Of a stretch of DNA of 64,000 nucleotides, positions 43,666 through 52,630 are shown piece after piece (position 1 is the first letter of the stretch; the number at the start of each line of letters is the position of its first letter). Under the pieces are notes generated by a model. The model saw only the letters and a list, made by a program, of their open reading frames with translations, was not told the DNA's origin and made no database searches. The DNA is from Cryobacterium sp. CG_9.6 (lineage in GTDB: Bacteria; Actinomycetota; Actinomycetes; Actinomycetales; Microbacteriaceae), in the NCBI RefSeq assembly GCF_029893365.1, contig NZ_JARXUZ010000001.1:558001-622000 (forward strand), in the 5' to 3' direction. The translations under genes were made by a program, and so were the position numbers.

Positions 43666-45026
43666 GTACACACGCTCGTGATGGCCCGGGTGAGGTCTGC
43701 GACCACATTCGGGTATCTCACGTGTGTGCCCTTCTCCACTACCGTGACACCGTTCACCACGACGTGATGCACATCTGATGCAACGGCAGCAAAAACCACG
43801 GTTTCGAGAAAGGTTTTCGGTTCGGCGCCGGCCATGCGCACCGAGTCAGGAGAGACTGTGACAAAGTCTGCCAGGGCACCGACAATCAATCGCCCAAGTT
43901 CTGGCCAGCCGAGTGAGGCTGCGCCCCGTGACGTGGCAGACTCCAGCAGATCACAGGCTCGAAAATAGCCCCGGTGTCCACTGCGTACGCGCTCGCCGAG
44001 TTCTATTCCACGGGTCTCTTCGAAAAGGTCGATGACGGCGTGGCTGTCGCTGCCCACCGTCAGGTTCACCCCTGCCGCTGCCAGCTGTGCCGCCGGACCA
44101 ATGCCGTCGGCAAGGTCTCGCTCGGTGGTCACACAGAAGCAGGCCGAAGCGCCGTTGGTAGCCAGCAGCTGCACGTCGGTCACGGTGAGGTGGGTGGCAT
44201 GCACGGCGGACGCCAGGTGGTCGAGAACGCCGTGCCGGGCCAGCAACTCGGTGGGGCTACAGCCGTAGATGTTTTGGCAGTCTTCATTCTCGGCAGGCTG
44301 TTCCGAGACATGCACGTGGATGGGTGCCGTGTGCGCGTGGGCCCAGTCGGCGACGGTGCGCAAGTCCTCGGCCGGAACGGCACGCACGGAGTGCACCGCC
44401 GCTCCCACCCGCACGGTGGCACTCTCGAGTTGTTGGTGGGTGAGGGTGGCCCGCTCACTCCACGCGATGGCCGTGCCGTCCCCGAAACGCAGCTGAGCAG
44501 GGGAGAGCGGAACATGCGGGTCATCGGGTCCGAGCCCGAAACCGCCCCGCAGGTAGCAGGTGTCGAGGAGTGTGAGCCGAATGCCGGCATCCGTTGCCGC
44601 CCGCGCCACGGCCATTGCCATTGCCGTCGGTGAGGCGTACGGTGTGCCGTCCGGGCGGTGATGCAGATAGTGGAACTCGCCGACCGTCGTGATTCCGGCG
44701 AGGAGCATCTCGGTGAAGGTGGCACGGGCCAGGGCGTAATAGGTATCGGGCTCCAGTCGCGATGCGACGTTGTACATGCGCTCGCGCCAGGTGAAGAAGG
44801 TGCCACGCTCGGCTTGAGTTCTTCCGCGCAGAGCTCGGTGAAAGGCGTGAGAGTGAGCGTTCACGAGGCCGGGGAGCGTGAGGCCCCGAAGAATCGTAGC
44901 TCCCTCGGGCGGCGTCAGAACGTTGCGGTCCACCCGCGTGATTGTGCCGCCCGCGGTCTTGATCAGCACACCCTGCTCGGCGTGCTCCTCACCGAGCCAG
45001 GCGTGCTCTGCCCACCACACGCTCAT
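43662..45026 (-). CDS. hutF: Formimidoylglutamate deiminase
   Basis: A 454-residue amidohydrolase that converts N-formimidoyl-L-glutamate to N-formyl-L-glutamate and ammonia in the five-step histidine degradation pathway. LPGLVNAHSHAFHRALRGRT carries the first metal histidines, GEFHYLHHRPDG and VHVSEQPAENEDC the next ligands, and VGSDSHAVIDLFEE the active-site Asp. Length is normal. It overlaps the M20 amidohydrolase gene upstream by four bases, so the two are co-transcribed leftward. Confidence 0.93.
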   Translation of the reverse strand: MSVWWAEHAWLGEEHAEQGVLIKTAGGTITRVDRNVLTPPEGATILRGLTLPGLVNAHSHAFHRALRGRTQAERGTFFTWRERMYNVASRLEPDTYYALARATFTEMLLAGITTVGEFHYLHHRPDGTPYASPTAMAMAVARAATDAGIRLTLLDTCYLRGGFGLGPDDPHVPLSPAQLRFGDGTAIAWSERATLTHQQLESATVRVGAAVHSVRAVPAEDLRTVADWAHAHTAPIHVHVSEQPAENEDCQNIYGCSPTELLARHGVLDHLASAVHATHLTVTDVQLLATNGASACFCVTTERDLADGIGPAAQLAAAGVNLTVGSDSHAVIDLFEETRGIELGERVRSGHRGYFRACDLLESATSRGAASLGWPELGRLIVGALADFVTVSPDSVRMAGAEPKTFLETVVFAAVASDVHHVVVNGVTVVEKGTHVRYPNVVADLTRAITSVCT

Positions 45027-46318
45027 GAGGCCACGGGCATGCGTGCGGGGAGTTCGCGTGCGGTGAGCAGAGACGTCAACACCGTGGCGAGGGCCACAAC
45101 GCCGTCGATACAGTCGCTCTCGGCGGCGAATTCGTTCGGGCTGTGACTGATGCCGGTGGGGTTTCGAACAAAGAGCATGGCCGTGGGCACGGTCGACGCC
45201 AGAATCCCGGCGTCGTGGCCGGCCGCGGTAGCCAGGATGGGAACGTCGATACCAGCCACCTGAAGCGACTGCACCAGGTGGTCTCGCAGCGGGACGTTGA
45301 AGACGACCGGGGGAGAGGAGGACTCCTGGGTCACCTTGAGCTGCACCCCGTGCTGATCGGAAGCCGCGGTACCCGCGCGCGTCAGATCATCCATGACCCT
45401 CGTTACCGACTCAGCTGTGGGGCCCCGGGTGTCGAACCAGGCGTCGACGGCCGTTGCGATCACGTTGGTGCCGTTCGGGTCAACCCGAACGCGCCCACAC
45501 GTGCTCACCGCCCCGTGCTCGAGAGCGATGTGACGGGCCGCCGAGACGACCTCGGCGAAGGGCAGTAGGGGGTCGTGACGGTCGGCGAGCGCCGTGGTGC
45601 CCGCGTGGTTTCCTTCGCCACAGAAGCAGAAGTGCCAACGACCGTGCGGCTGGATGGAACTGGCCACCCCTACCGATGCCCCGCCGTGCATCAGGTACCG
45701 GCCCTGTTCCACGTGGAGTTCGACGAAGACACCCACGCGCGCGAGCTGTTCGGGGTCGGCGCCGAGGCCGAGCGGTGAAATGCCGGCGGCCTTGAGGGTG
45801 TCGGCGAAGGAGCATCCGTTCGCGTCGGTGAGCCCGCGGGCTCGCTCAGCGTCGATGGCACCGGTGAGGAGTCGGGATCCGAGGCAGGCGAGGCCGAAGC
45901 GGGACCCTTCCTCCTCGATGAAATTGACAATGGCGAGCGACCGCCGGGGTGCGACGCCGGCTGCTCGCAGGGCGTCGACGGCGAGGAAGGAGCTGACGAC
46001 ACCGAGGGGGCCGTCGAAGGCGCCGCCGCCCGGCACGCTGTCGAGATGGCTGCCGGTGACGACCGAGTGGGCCTCCGGCGTTCCCCACCAGGCCCACTGG
46101 TTGCCATTTTGATCCACCTCCACCTGCAGCCCGCGCGCCTCGGCCTCGCCCACGAACCACTCCCGGAGGGCGAGGTCCACACCGGTGAAGGCGAGGCGGT
46201 TGTAGCCGCCCGTGCGCGGGTCGCGGCCCACGGGTGCCAGATCGGACCAGAGCCGGTTGAAGGAGCGGCGCAGGCTGGCGGAGGCGTCTGCAGACGTGGT
46301 GAAGGGGAAGGTGGTCAC
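45023..46318 (-). CDS. M20-family amidohydrolase (allantoate/N-carbamoyl amino acid hydrolase-like), probable N-formylglutamate deformylase role
   Basis: About 431 residues from GTG 46318 with GGAG just upstream; ATG 46360 would place the start inside the operator palindrome and has no ribosome site. Metal-binding motifs TGSHLDSVPGGGAFDGPLG and IEEEGSRFG are intact, and HVEQG is present. Sequence resembles allantoate amidohydrolases. HutF produces N-formylglutamate, which needs a hydrolase (HutG); no HutG-like gene is present, and this enzyme is the neighbour of hutF. I infer that it does this step. True allantoate activity remains possible. Confidence 0.82.
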   Translation of the reverse strand: MTTFPFTTSADASASLRRSFNRLWSDLAPVGRDPRTGGYNRLAFTGVDLALREWFVGEAEARGLQVEVDQNGNQWAWWGTPEAHSVVTGSHLDSVPGGGAFDGPLGVVSSFLAVDALRAAGVAPRRSLAIVNFIEEEGSRFGLACLGSRLLTGAIDAERARGLTDANGCSFADTLKAAGISPLGLGADPEQLARVGVFVELHVEQGRYLMHGGASVGVASSIQPHGRWHFCFCGEGNHAGTTALADRHDPLLPFAEVVSAARHIALEHGAVSTCGRVRVDPNGTNVIATAVDAWFDTRGPTAESVTRVMDDLTRAGTAASDQHGVQLKVTQESSSPPVVFNVPLRDHLVQSLQVAGIDVPILATAAGHDAGILASTVPTAMLFVRNPTGISHSPNEFAAESDCIDGVVALATVLTSLLTARELPARMPVAS

Positions 46319-46348
46319 TGCTCCAGTATCGAGGGATTCGCTCGCCGC

Positions 46349-46370
46349 CACAATGGTCATTGCCATTGTG
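46349..46370. promoter_or_regulatory. Perfect operator-like inverted repeat between divergent hut transcripts
   Basis: CACAATGG-N6-CCATTGTG, eight-base arms with no mismatch, 26 bases before the IclR start and 31 bases before the amidohydrolase start. Position and symmetry fit autoregulation and control of both hut arms by the IclR-type protein. Confidence 0.72.
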
Positions 46371-46395
46371 TGGAATTTGGGTTTTACTAGTTGGC

Positions 46396-47109
46396 ATGAC
46401 GACCGACACCTCAACCCGCGCCGTCGATCGTGCGCTCAGCCTCCTCGAGGTGATCTGCGACGGCGACGGCCCCACTCTCGCCGAGAGCGCACGGCTCGTG
46501 GACCTTGCTCCGAGCACGGCACTGCGGCTGCTTCGCACCCTGCAGTCCAGCGGCTTTGTGCGCAAAGACGAGGCTGGCCAGTATCGACCCGGCAGTCGCA
46601 TCATTCAGCTCGGTGCGCAGGCGCTCAGCAGCGACTCGCTCGTGGGCCTCGCGCGATCGGCCATGGACCACCTCGTGATGCAGACCGGCGAATCGGCCTA
46701 TCTCAGCGTTCAGGGACACGGCGACACCGCGCTCTACCTCGCCATTGTGGAGGGTACGCACTCCGTGCGACACGCCAACTGGGTGGGACGCACCGTTCCG
46801 CTGCACTCCTCCGCCGCCGGCCAGGCGCTCACCGCACCGGGTGCCGACGTCAGTGCGGTCGGTTATGTGGTGGTGGAGCGGGGTGTCGAAGCGGATGTCA
46901 CGGCAATCGCCGTTCCCGTGCGCGCCGCTGAACGAACGGTCGCGGCTCTCAGTCTCGTGATCCCCAGTTACCGCGTGGTCCCTGCCGACGTGACTCGCTT
47001 CGGTGAGCTGCTCGTTCAGGCCGCAGCGACCGTATCCCGGGCCCTCGGGACGCACCCCGAGACATCCGCTGTGGCACCCGTTACCCGAGAAGAGGAACGT
47101 CATGACTGA
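46396..47109 (+). CDS. IclR-family regulator of histidine utilisation
   Basis: A 237-residue regulator. The N-terminal winged helix-turn-helix includes [15 protein letters not shown] and [14 protein letters not shown]. The C-terminal IclR ligand domain includes [32 protein letters not shown] and [18 protein letters not shown]. The IclR-type HutR of corynebacteria controls hut genes, so a similar role is likely, with urocanate or histidine as candidate effector. It overlaps hutU by eight bases and is divergent from the amidohydrolase. ATG 46396 is chosen because the domain starts there. Confidence 0.88.
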   Translation: MTTDTSTRAVDRALSLLEVICDGDGPTLAESARLVDLAPSTALRLLRTLQSSGFVRKDEAGQYRPGSRIIQLGAQALSSDSLVGLARSAMDHLVMQTGESAYLSVQGHGDTALYLAIVEGTHSVRHANWVGRTVPLHSSAAGQALTAPGADVSAVGYVVVERGVEADVTAIAVPVRAAERTVAALSLVIPSYRVVPADVTRFGELLVQAAATVSRALGTHPETSAVAPVTREEERHD

Positions 47110-48757
47110 ATCCCGCCCCGTGCGCGCCGCCCGCGGAACCACCCTCACGGCCAAGAGTTGGCAGACCGAGGGCCCCCTTCGCATGCTTATGAACAACCTC
47201 GACCCCGAGGTGGCCGAACACCCCGAGAACCTCGTGGTGTACGGCGGCACCGGCAAGGCGGCACGCAACTGGGAGGCCTATGACGCCATTGTGCGCACCC
47301 TCACGACGCTCGAAAAAGATGAGACCCTGCTGGTGCAATCCGGAAAGCCGGTGGGGGTTTTTCGCACCCATGAGTGGGCGCCCCGAGTACTCATTGCCAA
47401 CTCCAACCTGGTGGGTGACTGGGCAACCTGGCCCGAATTTCGGCGCCTGGAGGCACTGGGCCTCACGATGTATGGCCAGATGACCGCCGGGTCGTGGATT
47501 TACATTGGTACGCAGGGCATCCTGCAGGGCACTTATGAGACGTTTGCCGCGGTCGCCGCCAAACGCTTCGGTGGCACGCTGGCCGGAACCCTGACGCTCA
47601 CGGGTGGTGCCGGGGGAATGGGCGGTGCCCAGCCGCTCGCCGTCACGATGAACGAGGGTGTGGTGCTCATCGTTGACGTGGATGAATCTCGGCTGCGGCG
47701 GCGCCTCGACCACGGCTATCTGGACGAAATCGCTCTCGACATCGATGACGCCATCGCTCGGGTGCTCACCGCCAAGACCGAGCGCCGTGCACTCTCGGTG
47801 GGTCTCGTGGGCAACGCCGCCACCGTGTTCACCGAGCTGCGCGCGCGCGAGGTGCCGATTGACATCGTCACCGACCAAACAAGCGCCCACGACCCGCTCG
47901 CCTACCTGCCTGAGGGGGTCACCGTGGCGGAGTGGCATGAGTACGCCGCCGCGAACCCGCATGAATTCACCCGTCGCGCTCGGCTGGCCATGGCCAAGCA
48001 GGTGACGGCAATGGTGGAATTTCAGGATGCCGGTGCCGAGGTCTTCGACTATGGAAACTCCATTCGCGCCGAGGCGCAGCTCGGAGGCTGCGACCGCGCC
48101 TTCGATTTTCCCGGATTCGTTCCGGCCTATATTCGCCCGCTGTTCGCGGAGGGGAAGGGCCCGTTCCGCTGGGTGGCACTGTCGGGGGACCCGGCCGATA
48201 TCGCCGCCACCGACAAAGCCATTGTCGACCTGTTTCCCGACGACCAACATCTGCGTCGCTGGATCGAGAAGGCGAGCACCACCGTTCACTTCGAGGGCCT
48301 GCCCGCACGCATCTGCTGGCTCGGTTATAAGGAACGACACCTGGCGGGTCTGAAATTCAACGAGATGGTGGCGTCCGGTGAGGTGAGTGCCCCGCTGGTG
48401 ATTGGGCGAGACCACCTGGACTCGGGTTCCGTCGCCTCGCCGTACCGCGAGACGGAAGCGATGAAGGACGGCTCGGATGCCATTGCCGACTGGCCCCTGC
48501 TCAATGCTCTACTCAACACGGCTTCGGGTGCCACGTGGGTCTCCATTCACCACGGTGGCGGTGTGGGCATGGGGCGCAGCATTCACGCCGGTCAGGTGAT
48601 CGTGGCCGACGGCACCGCGCTGGCCGCCGAAAAGATTGAGCGGGTGCTCACGAACGATCCGGGCACGGGCGTGATGCGCCACGTCGATGCCGGTTACGAA
48701 CGTGCGGAAGAGGTGGCGAGGGAGCGCGGTCTTCGCGTACCCATGTGGGAGAAGTAG
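47102..48757 (+). CDS. hutU: Urocanate hydratase (urocanase)
   Basis: A 551-residue NAD-containing enzyme that hydrates urocanate to imidazolonepropionate. [37 protein letters not shown] and the NAD-site [17 protein letters not shown] are hallmarks. The central [10 protein letters not shown] and the later [17 protein letters not shown] are also typical. GAGGAACGTC precedes ATG 47102. The frame open to 47003 overlaps the IclR gene and is not used. Confidence 0.96.
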   Translation: MTESRPVRAARGTTLTAKSWQTEGPLRMLMNNLDPEVAEHPENLVVYGGTGKAARNWEAYDAIVRTLTTLEKDETLLVQSGKPVGVFRTHEWAPRVLIANSNLVGDWATWPEFRRLEALGLTMYGQMTAGSWIYIGTQGILQGTYETFAAVAAKRFGGTLAGTLTLTGGAGGMGGAQPLAVTMNEGVVLIVDVDESRLRRRLDHGYLDEIALDIDDAIARVLTAKTERRALSVGLVGNAATVFTELRAREVPIDIVTDQTSAHDPLAYLPEGVTVAEWHEYAAANPHEFTRRARLAMAKQVTAMVEFQDAGAEVFDYGNSIRAEAQLGGCDRAFDFPGFVPAYIRPLFAEGKGPFRWVALSGDPADIAATDKAIVDLFPDDQHLRRWIEKASTTVHFEGLPARICWLGYKERHLAGLKFNEMVASGEVSAPLVIGRDHLDSGSVASPYRETEAMKDGSDAIADWPLLNALLNTASGATWVSIHHGGGVGMGRSIHAGQVIVADGTALAAEKIERVLTNDPGTGVMRHVDAGYERAEEVARERGLRVPMWEK

Positions 48758-48762
48758 CGACT

Positions 48763-49956
48763 GTGGGCCACCACGCTCCGACGAGTGCTCAGCCTGCCGA
48801 GCTCATCACCAACATTGGGCAGCTGGTCACCAACAGCGGCGACGGGTACGGCATGGCGCGACTGGGTATTCGTCGAGATGCCGCCGTGGTGCTCGCCGAG
48901 GGTCGGGTGGCCTGGGTGGGTGCGGCAGCGGATGCCCCCGCCTGCGACACCGTTACCGATGCGGCTGGGGCGTGTGTCATTCCCGGCCTTGTCGACAGTC
49001 ACACTCACCTGGTCTTTGGCGGCGAGCGTGGGACGGAGTTCGAGGCGCGGATGTCGGGCGAGAAATATTCAGCTGGCGGTATCCGAAGCACGGTGGCTGC
49101 CACCCGCGCCGCTTCGGAGGAGTCGTTGCGGGAGCGCACACGCGCGCTGCTGGCCGAAATGCTCGCTCAGGGCACCACGACGGTGGAGATCAAGAGCGGC
49201 TACGGGCTCTCGGTCGAGCATGAGGCGCGCCTGGTGCGTCTCGCAGCCGAGTTCACCTCCGAGGTCACCTTTCTTGGTGCCCACGTTGTCCCGGCAGACT
49301 TCACCGGTCGGGAGGAGGATTACGTTGACCTGGTCGTGGGTGAGATGCTGAGTGCCTGTTCACCGGCCGCACGCTGGATTGATGTGTTCTCCGAGACCGG
49401 TGCCTTCACGGTGGCTCAGAGCCGGCGCATTCTGCAGGCTGGTGCGGCGCTCGGACTGGGGCTGCGCGTGCATGCCAGTCAGCTCGCACCCGGCGGCGGA
49501 GTAGCGCTGGCCGTTGAGCTTGACGCCGCGAGCATTGACCACGCTACCTTTCTGACCGATGCCGATGTGGCCCTGTTGGCGGGGTCGCGTACGGTAGCGA
49601 CGCTGCTCCCCGGCGCGGAGTTCTCGACTCGGCAGCCCTACCCCTCCGCGCGTCGACTTCTCGATGCGGGGGTGACCGTGGCTCTGGCCACTGATTGCAA
49701 TCCGGGATCGTCGTTCACCTCGTCCATGCCGTTCTGCATGGCCGTCGCCGTGCGGGAGATGGGAATGACCCCGGCAGAGGCACTCTACGCCGCGACGGCT
49801 GGCGGGGCCGCCGCTCTGCGGCGCACGGACATTGGCCGCCTTGCGGTGGGTGCGCGGGCCGATGTTGTGCAGCTGACGGCCGATTCCTACGTGTACCTCA
49901 CCTACCGGCCAGGTGTTCCGCTCGTGCGTCGCGTCTGGAAGGCCGGCATCCGCTAA
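48763..49956 (+). CDS. hutI: Imidazolonepropionase
   Basis: A 397-residue amidohydrolase that opens imidazolonepropionate to formimidoylglutamate. [17 protein letters not shown] (first metal His pair), [35 protein letters not shown] and [16 protein letters not shown] are all family motifs. GTG 48763 is preferred because GGGAGAAG lies nine bases upstream and it begins just past the hutU stop. An ATG at 48745 overlaps hutU. Histidine ammonia-lyase (hutH) is not in the window. Confidence 0.95.
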   Translation: MGHHAPTSAQPAELITNIGQLVTNSGDGYGMARLGIRRDAAVVLAEGRVAWVGAAADAPACDTVTDAAGACVIPGLVDSHTHLVFGGERGTEFEARMSGEKYSAGGIRSTVAATRAASEESLRERTRALLAEMLAQGTTTVEIKSGYGLSVEHEARLVRLAAEFTSEVTFLGAHVVPADFTGREEDYVDLVVGEMLSACSPAARWIDVFSETGAFTVAQSRRILQAGAALGLGLRVHASQLAPGGGVALAVELDAASIDHATFLTDADVALLAGSRTVATLLPGAEFSTRQPYPSARRLLDAGVTVALATDCNPGSSFTSSMPFCMAVAVREMGMTPAEALYAATAGGAAALRRTDIGRLAVGARADVVQLTADSYVYLTYRPGVPLVRRVWKAGIR

Positions 49957-49978
49957 CCCTCGCGTTGCGGCGGGCTAA

Positions 49979-50941
49979 CTAGGGGGCCAGAGTCGCTCGA
50001 GCGCGGAGGGCTGCGCCGAGCAGAGCAGAGTTGGGGCCGAGGATAGCGGGAACGACGACGGGGCGCCGGTGAAAACTCAGTAGGGCGTCGAGCCGGCGCC
50101 GCAGCGGAACGAATAGCTCGTCACCGGCCCGAGACAGACCGCCGGCGATGACAATCGCCTCGGGCGCGATAACGGCGGCCATTTGCGAGATCGCGAGGGC
50201 GAACGCATCGAGAGCATCGTTCCAGACCACATCTGCGGCCGCGTCACCACTGCGCGCCCGTGCCAGTACGGCTTCGGCGCCGGGCAGAACCTCGCCGGTG
50301 AGGGCGCCGTAACGGCGCACTATTGCCGCCGCGGAGGCGACCGTGTCGAGGCACCCACGAGAACCGCAGACGCACTTTTCTCCCTTCAGATCCACAATGG
50401 AATGACCAATCCCGCCGGCAAAACCACCGCCGGCGTGGGCTTTTCCATTGATGAACAGGCTCGCCGTAATCCTGCTTCCGAAGCGAATGACCACGACGTT
50501 GCTAAAGGGTCTGGCCGCGCCCAGTCGAAACTCGGCCTCGCCGATCGCTCGTGCTGTATTGGAGAAGGAACTCGGCAGGTGTAACCGACCTTCGGTCAGT
50601 CTCTTGTAGGGCACGTTCGCCCAGCGCAGGTTCGCCGACAGAATGGCGATGCCCTCCTCGTCGTCCACCACACCGGGGGCGATCAGGCCGGCAGCCGCGG
50701 GAGCCACCTGCGGAAAATCCCGGGCAAACTGGGTGGTCAGGTCTTCGATGTGCAGCAGTAGTGTCTCCGGAGCGTTGGCGGTGCTCACCGGTGTGGGGGT
50801 GCGGCTGAAGCCGAGCATCTGGCCCTGAACGTCGAACAAAGCGGCTTTGGTGCTGGTGTTGCGGGTGTCGAAGGCCAGCACGGCGGCACCGGGGCCGAGT
50901 GCCAATGGCTGCACACGGGACACGCTTTCTACGTTTGGCAC
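49979..50941 (-). CDS. ROK-family sugar kinase or regulator
   Basis: About 320 residues from GTG 50941, with AAGGAACCT before it. AVLAFDTRNTSTKAALFD is the phosphate-binding start, GLIAPGVVDDEEG and FAGGIGHSIVDL follow, and CVCGSRGCLDT is the zinc-binding ROK signature. There is no N-terminal helix-turn-helix, so a kinase is likelier than an XylR-type repressor. The phosphate-1 motif DTRNTSTK departs from the usual DxGGTK and LRWANVPY holds the sugar-site region, so substrate specificity or activity could be altered. A LacI-type palindrome lies upstream. Confidence 0.83.
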   Translation of the reverse strand: MPNVESVSRVQPLALGPGAAVLAFDTRNTSTKAALFDVQGQMLGFSRTPTPVSTANAPETLLLHIEDLTTQFARDFPQVAPAAAGLIAPGVVDDEEGIAILSANLRWANVPYKRLTEGRLHLPSSFSNTARAIGEAEFRLGAARPFSNVVVIRFGSRITASLFINGKAHAGGGFAGGIGHSIVDLKGEKCVCGSRGCLDTVASAAAIVRRYGALTGEVLPGAEAVLARARSGDAAADVVWNDALDAFALAISQMAAVIAPEAIVIAGGLSRAGDELFVPLRRRLDALLSFHRRPVVVPAILGPNSALLGAALRARATLAP

Positions 50942-50970
50942 AGGTTCCTTGAACGTCGATGAATGGAACG

Positions 50971-51003
50971 CGAACGTTCGGGCGAAAGCGCTGAAGCGCT
51001 TCA
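50971..51003 (-). promoter_or_regulatory. LacI-type operator palindromes upstream of the ROK gene
   Basis: Perfect palindrome TGAAGCGCTTCA at 50992-51003, with a central CG as in LacI-family sites. A second palindrome CGAACGTTCG lies at 50971-50980. Both sit within 65 bases upstream of the ROK start. The cognate regulator is not in the window. Confidence 0.6.
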
Positions 51004-51188
51004 AGCCTACGTCCTGAATCGTGGCACGGGTCGATTATGGGTAATCGCTCTGCAAACATACTAGTGGTAGGTTTTAGCTCCGCGGGCCTCACTGGCGCAG
51101 TCCACTGGCACCCGTCGGGCTAGGCTGACAGGTGCCCTGCGGCGCCGGGGGCGCCCTGACCGGGCTGAAACCGTAAGGACTCGCACTC

Positions 51189-51959
51189 ATGACTGCACTG
51201 CCTCGCTTGGTTGCCTTTGACCTCGATGACACGCTCGCCGCCTCGAAGTCGCCGCTCGACCCGCGCATGGCCGCGCTTCTGGTTCGCCTTCTCGATGTTG
51301 CCGTGGTGTGCGTCATCTCGGGGGGCAATTTCCCCCAATTCCGAATGCAGCTCGTGGACAATCTCGAGAACGTGTCTGATGCGGCACTCGCGGGTCTGCA
51401 CCTGCTGCCCACCTGCGGAACGCAGTATTACCGTCACCACGACGGCGCCTGGGCCCAGATCTATGCGGAGAACCTGAGCGACGACGAGAAGACTCGGGCA
51501 CTCGCTGCCGTCGAGACGAGCGCACGCGATCTGGGCTACTGGGAGACGCAGACCTGGGGTCCCATCCTCGAAGATCGCGGTTCGCAGATCACCTTCTCGG
51601 CACTGGGCCAGGCCGCGCCCGTGGCCAGCAAGGTTCACTGGGATCCATCCGGTGAGAAGAAGAATGCCCTGCGTGAAAGGGTGCAGTCCTTGCTACCCGA
51701 CCTTGAAGTGCGCTCCGGAGGCTCGACATCCGTTGATATCACTCGACGCGGCATCGATAAGGCCTATGGCATGAAGCGCCTCGCCGAACTCACCAATATT
51801 GCGCTTGACGACATGCTCTTCATTGGCGACCGGCTCGACGAAAACGGAAACGACTACCCGGTGAAAGTCCTGGGCGTGGAGTGCGTGGCTGTCGACGGTT
51901 GGGAAGACACGGCCGCTTACCTCGACACGCTAATTCCCACGCTCGCCGCGCGCCCCTAG
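51189..51959 (+). CDS. HAD-IIB phosphatase (sucrose-phosphatase/phosphomannomutase-like)
   Basis: A 256-residue cytosolic HAD hydrolase. AFDLDDTLAASK is motif I with both aspartates, CVISGGNF motif II, SVDITRRGIDKAYGM motif III with the Lys, and FIGDRLDENGNDYP motif IV. The cap is of type IIB. Likely substrates are sugar phosphates; specificity cannot be assigned. AAGGACTCGCACTC precedes the ATG. Its TAG stop shares a CTAG with the stop of the convergent VanZ gene. Confidence 0.88.
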   Translation: MTALPRLVAFDLDDTLAASKSPLDPRMAALLVRLLDVAVVCVISGGNFPQFRMQLVDNLENVSDAALAGLHLLPTCGTQYYRHHDGAWAQIYAENLSDDEKTRALAAVETSARDLGYWETQTWGPILEDRGSQITFSALGQAAPVASKVHWDPSGEKKNALRERVQSLLPDLEVRSGGSTSVDITRRGIDKAYGMKRLAELTNIALDDMLFIGDRLDENGNDYPVKVLGVECVAVDGWEDTAAYLDTLIPTLAARP

Positions 51960-52480
51960 GAACGCCCGTCAAGAACGCCGGACTTGTCGGCGCGCGTGCT
52001 CATCCGGCGTGCGGTGGGCGGTCGCTCGTCGGTGGATGGCAGCACATGCACGAGACCCAACACGATCAGTGCCAGCATCGTGCCGATAATGGTGCCACCC
52101 GTGTTGGCCACGACATCGCGAACGGTAGCGAAACGCTCGGGTAGAAACATGAGCTGGCCGAGTTCGATGCAGCAGCTGGCGAAGAATCCGGCGAAAATGG
52201 CGAGCCACCAACGCCGGGCTCTGAGAAGAATCACACCAAGAAGTCCGACGGGCACAAAGAGAGCGATGTTGGCCGCGAACTCCACGAACCCATAGCCGAG
52301 CCAGGTGGGCGCACCATGGCGTTGCAGCCAGCCGAGCAAAGACATCAGGTACGTGTGAGCACCTTGATCCACAGGGGTGGGCCAGAATGCGATGAGCGCG
52401 AGAGCGGTGAGGTAGACCACGCTCAGCACGATCGCGACACGCTGCAGAGCGGCGTTTCGTCGTAAACGGATCTGGTTCAT
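51956..52480 (-). CDS. VanZ-like membrane protein
   Basis: A 174-residue protein with about four to five helices. ALIAFWPTPVDQGA, FVEFAANIALFVPVGLL, CCIELGQLMFLPERFATVRDV and ANTGGTIIGTMLAL are the VanZ pattern. VanZ proteins have been linked to resistance to teicoplanin and other lipoglycopeptides, but most chromosomal members are of unknown role. GGAGGTGAGTGC before ATG 52480 is a strong ribosome site; the longer frame to 52528 is not needed. Confidence 0.9.
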   Translation of the reverse strand: MNQIRLRRNAALQRVAIVLSVVYLTALALIAFWPTPVDQGAHTYLMSLLGWLQRHGAPTWLGYGFVEFAANIALFVPVGLLGVILLRARRWWLAIFAGFFASCCIELGQLMFLPERFATVRDVVANTGGTIIGTMLALIVLGLVHVLPSTDERPPTARRMSTRADKSGVLDGRS

Positions 52481-52630
52481 GCACTCACCTCCACGTGTGA
52501 AGCGGTCGGTGCAGGGTAAAAGGCGCAATCGAGCCGCTCACCATTGATCTGTTCATACTAGACACTCTTCGTGGTCGCTGGCACCCGAGAGCTGGCGTTG
52601 ACAGCAAAAGACAGTCGCGCGCGCAACCGG

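Noticed and set aside
47081..48415. A 444-residue minus-strand frame opposite hutU
   Set aside because: Long only because of the G+C bias; hutU carries all urocanase motifs on the plus strand.
50341..50380. Possibility that the ROK protein is a NagC/XylR-type repressor
   Set aside because: There is no N-terminal helix-turn-helix; the protein begins with the ATPase-fold region.
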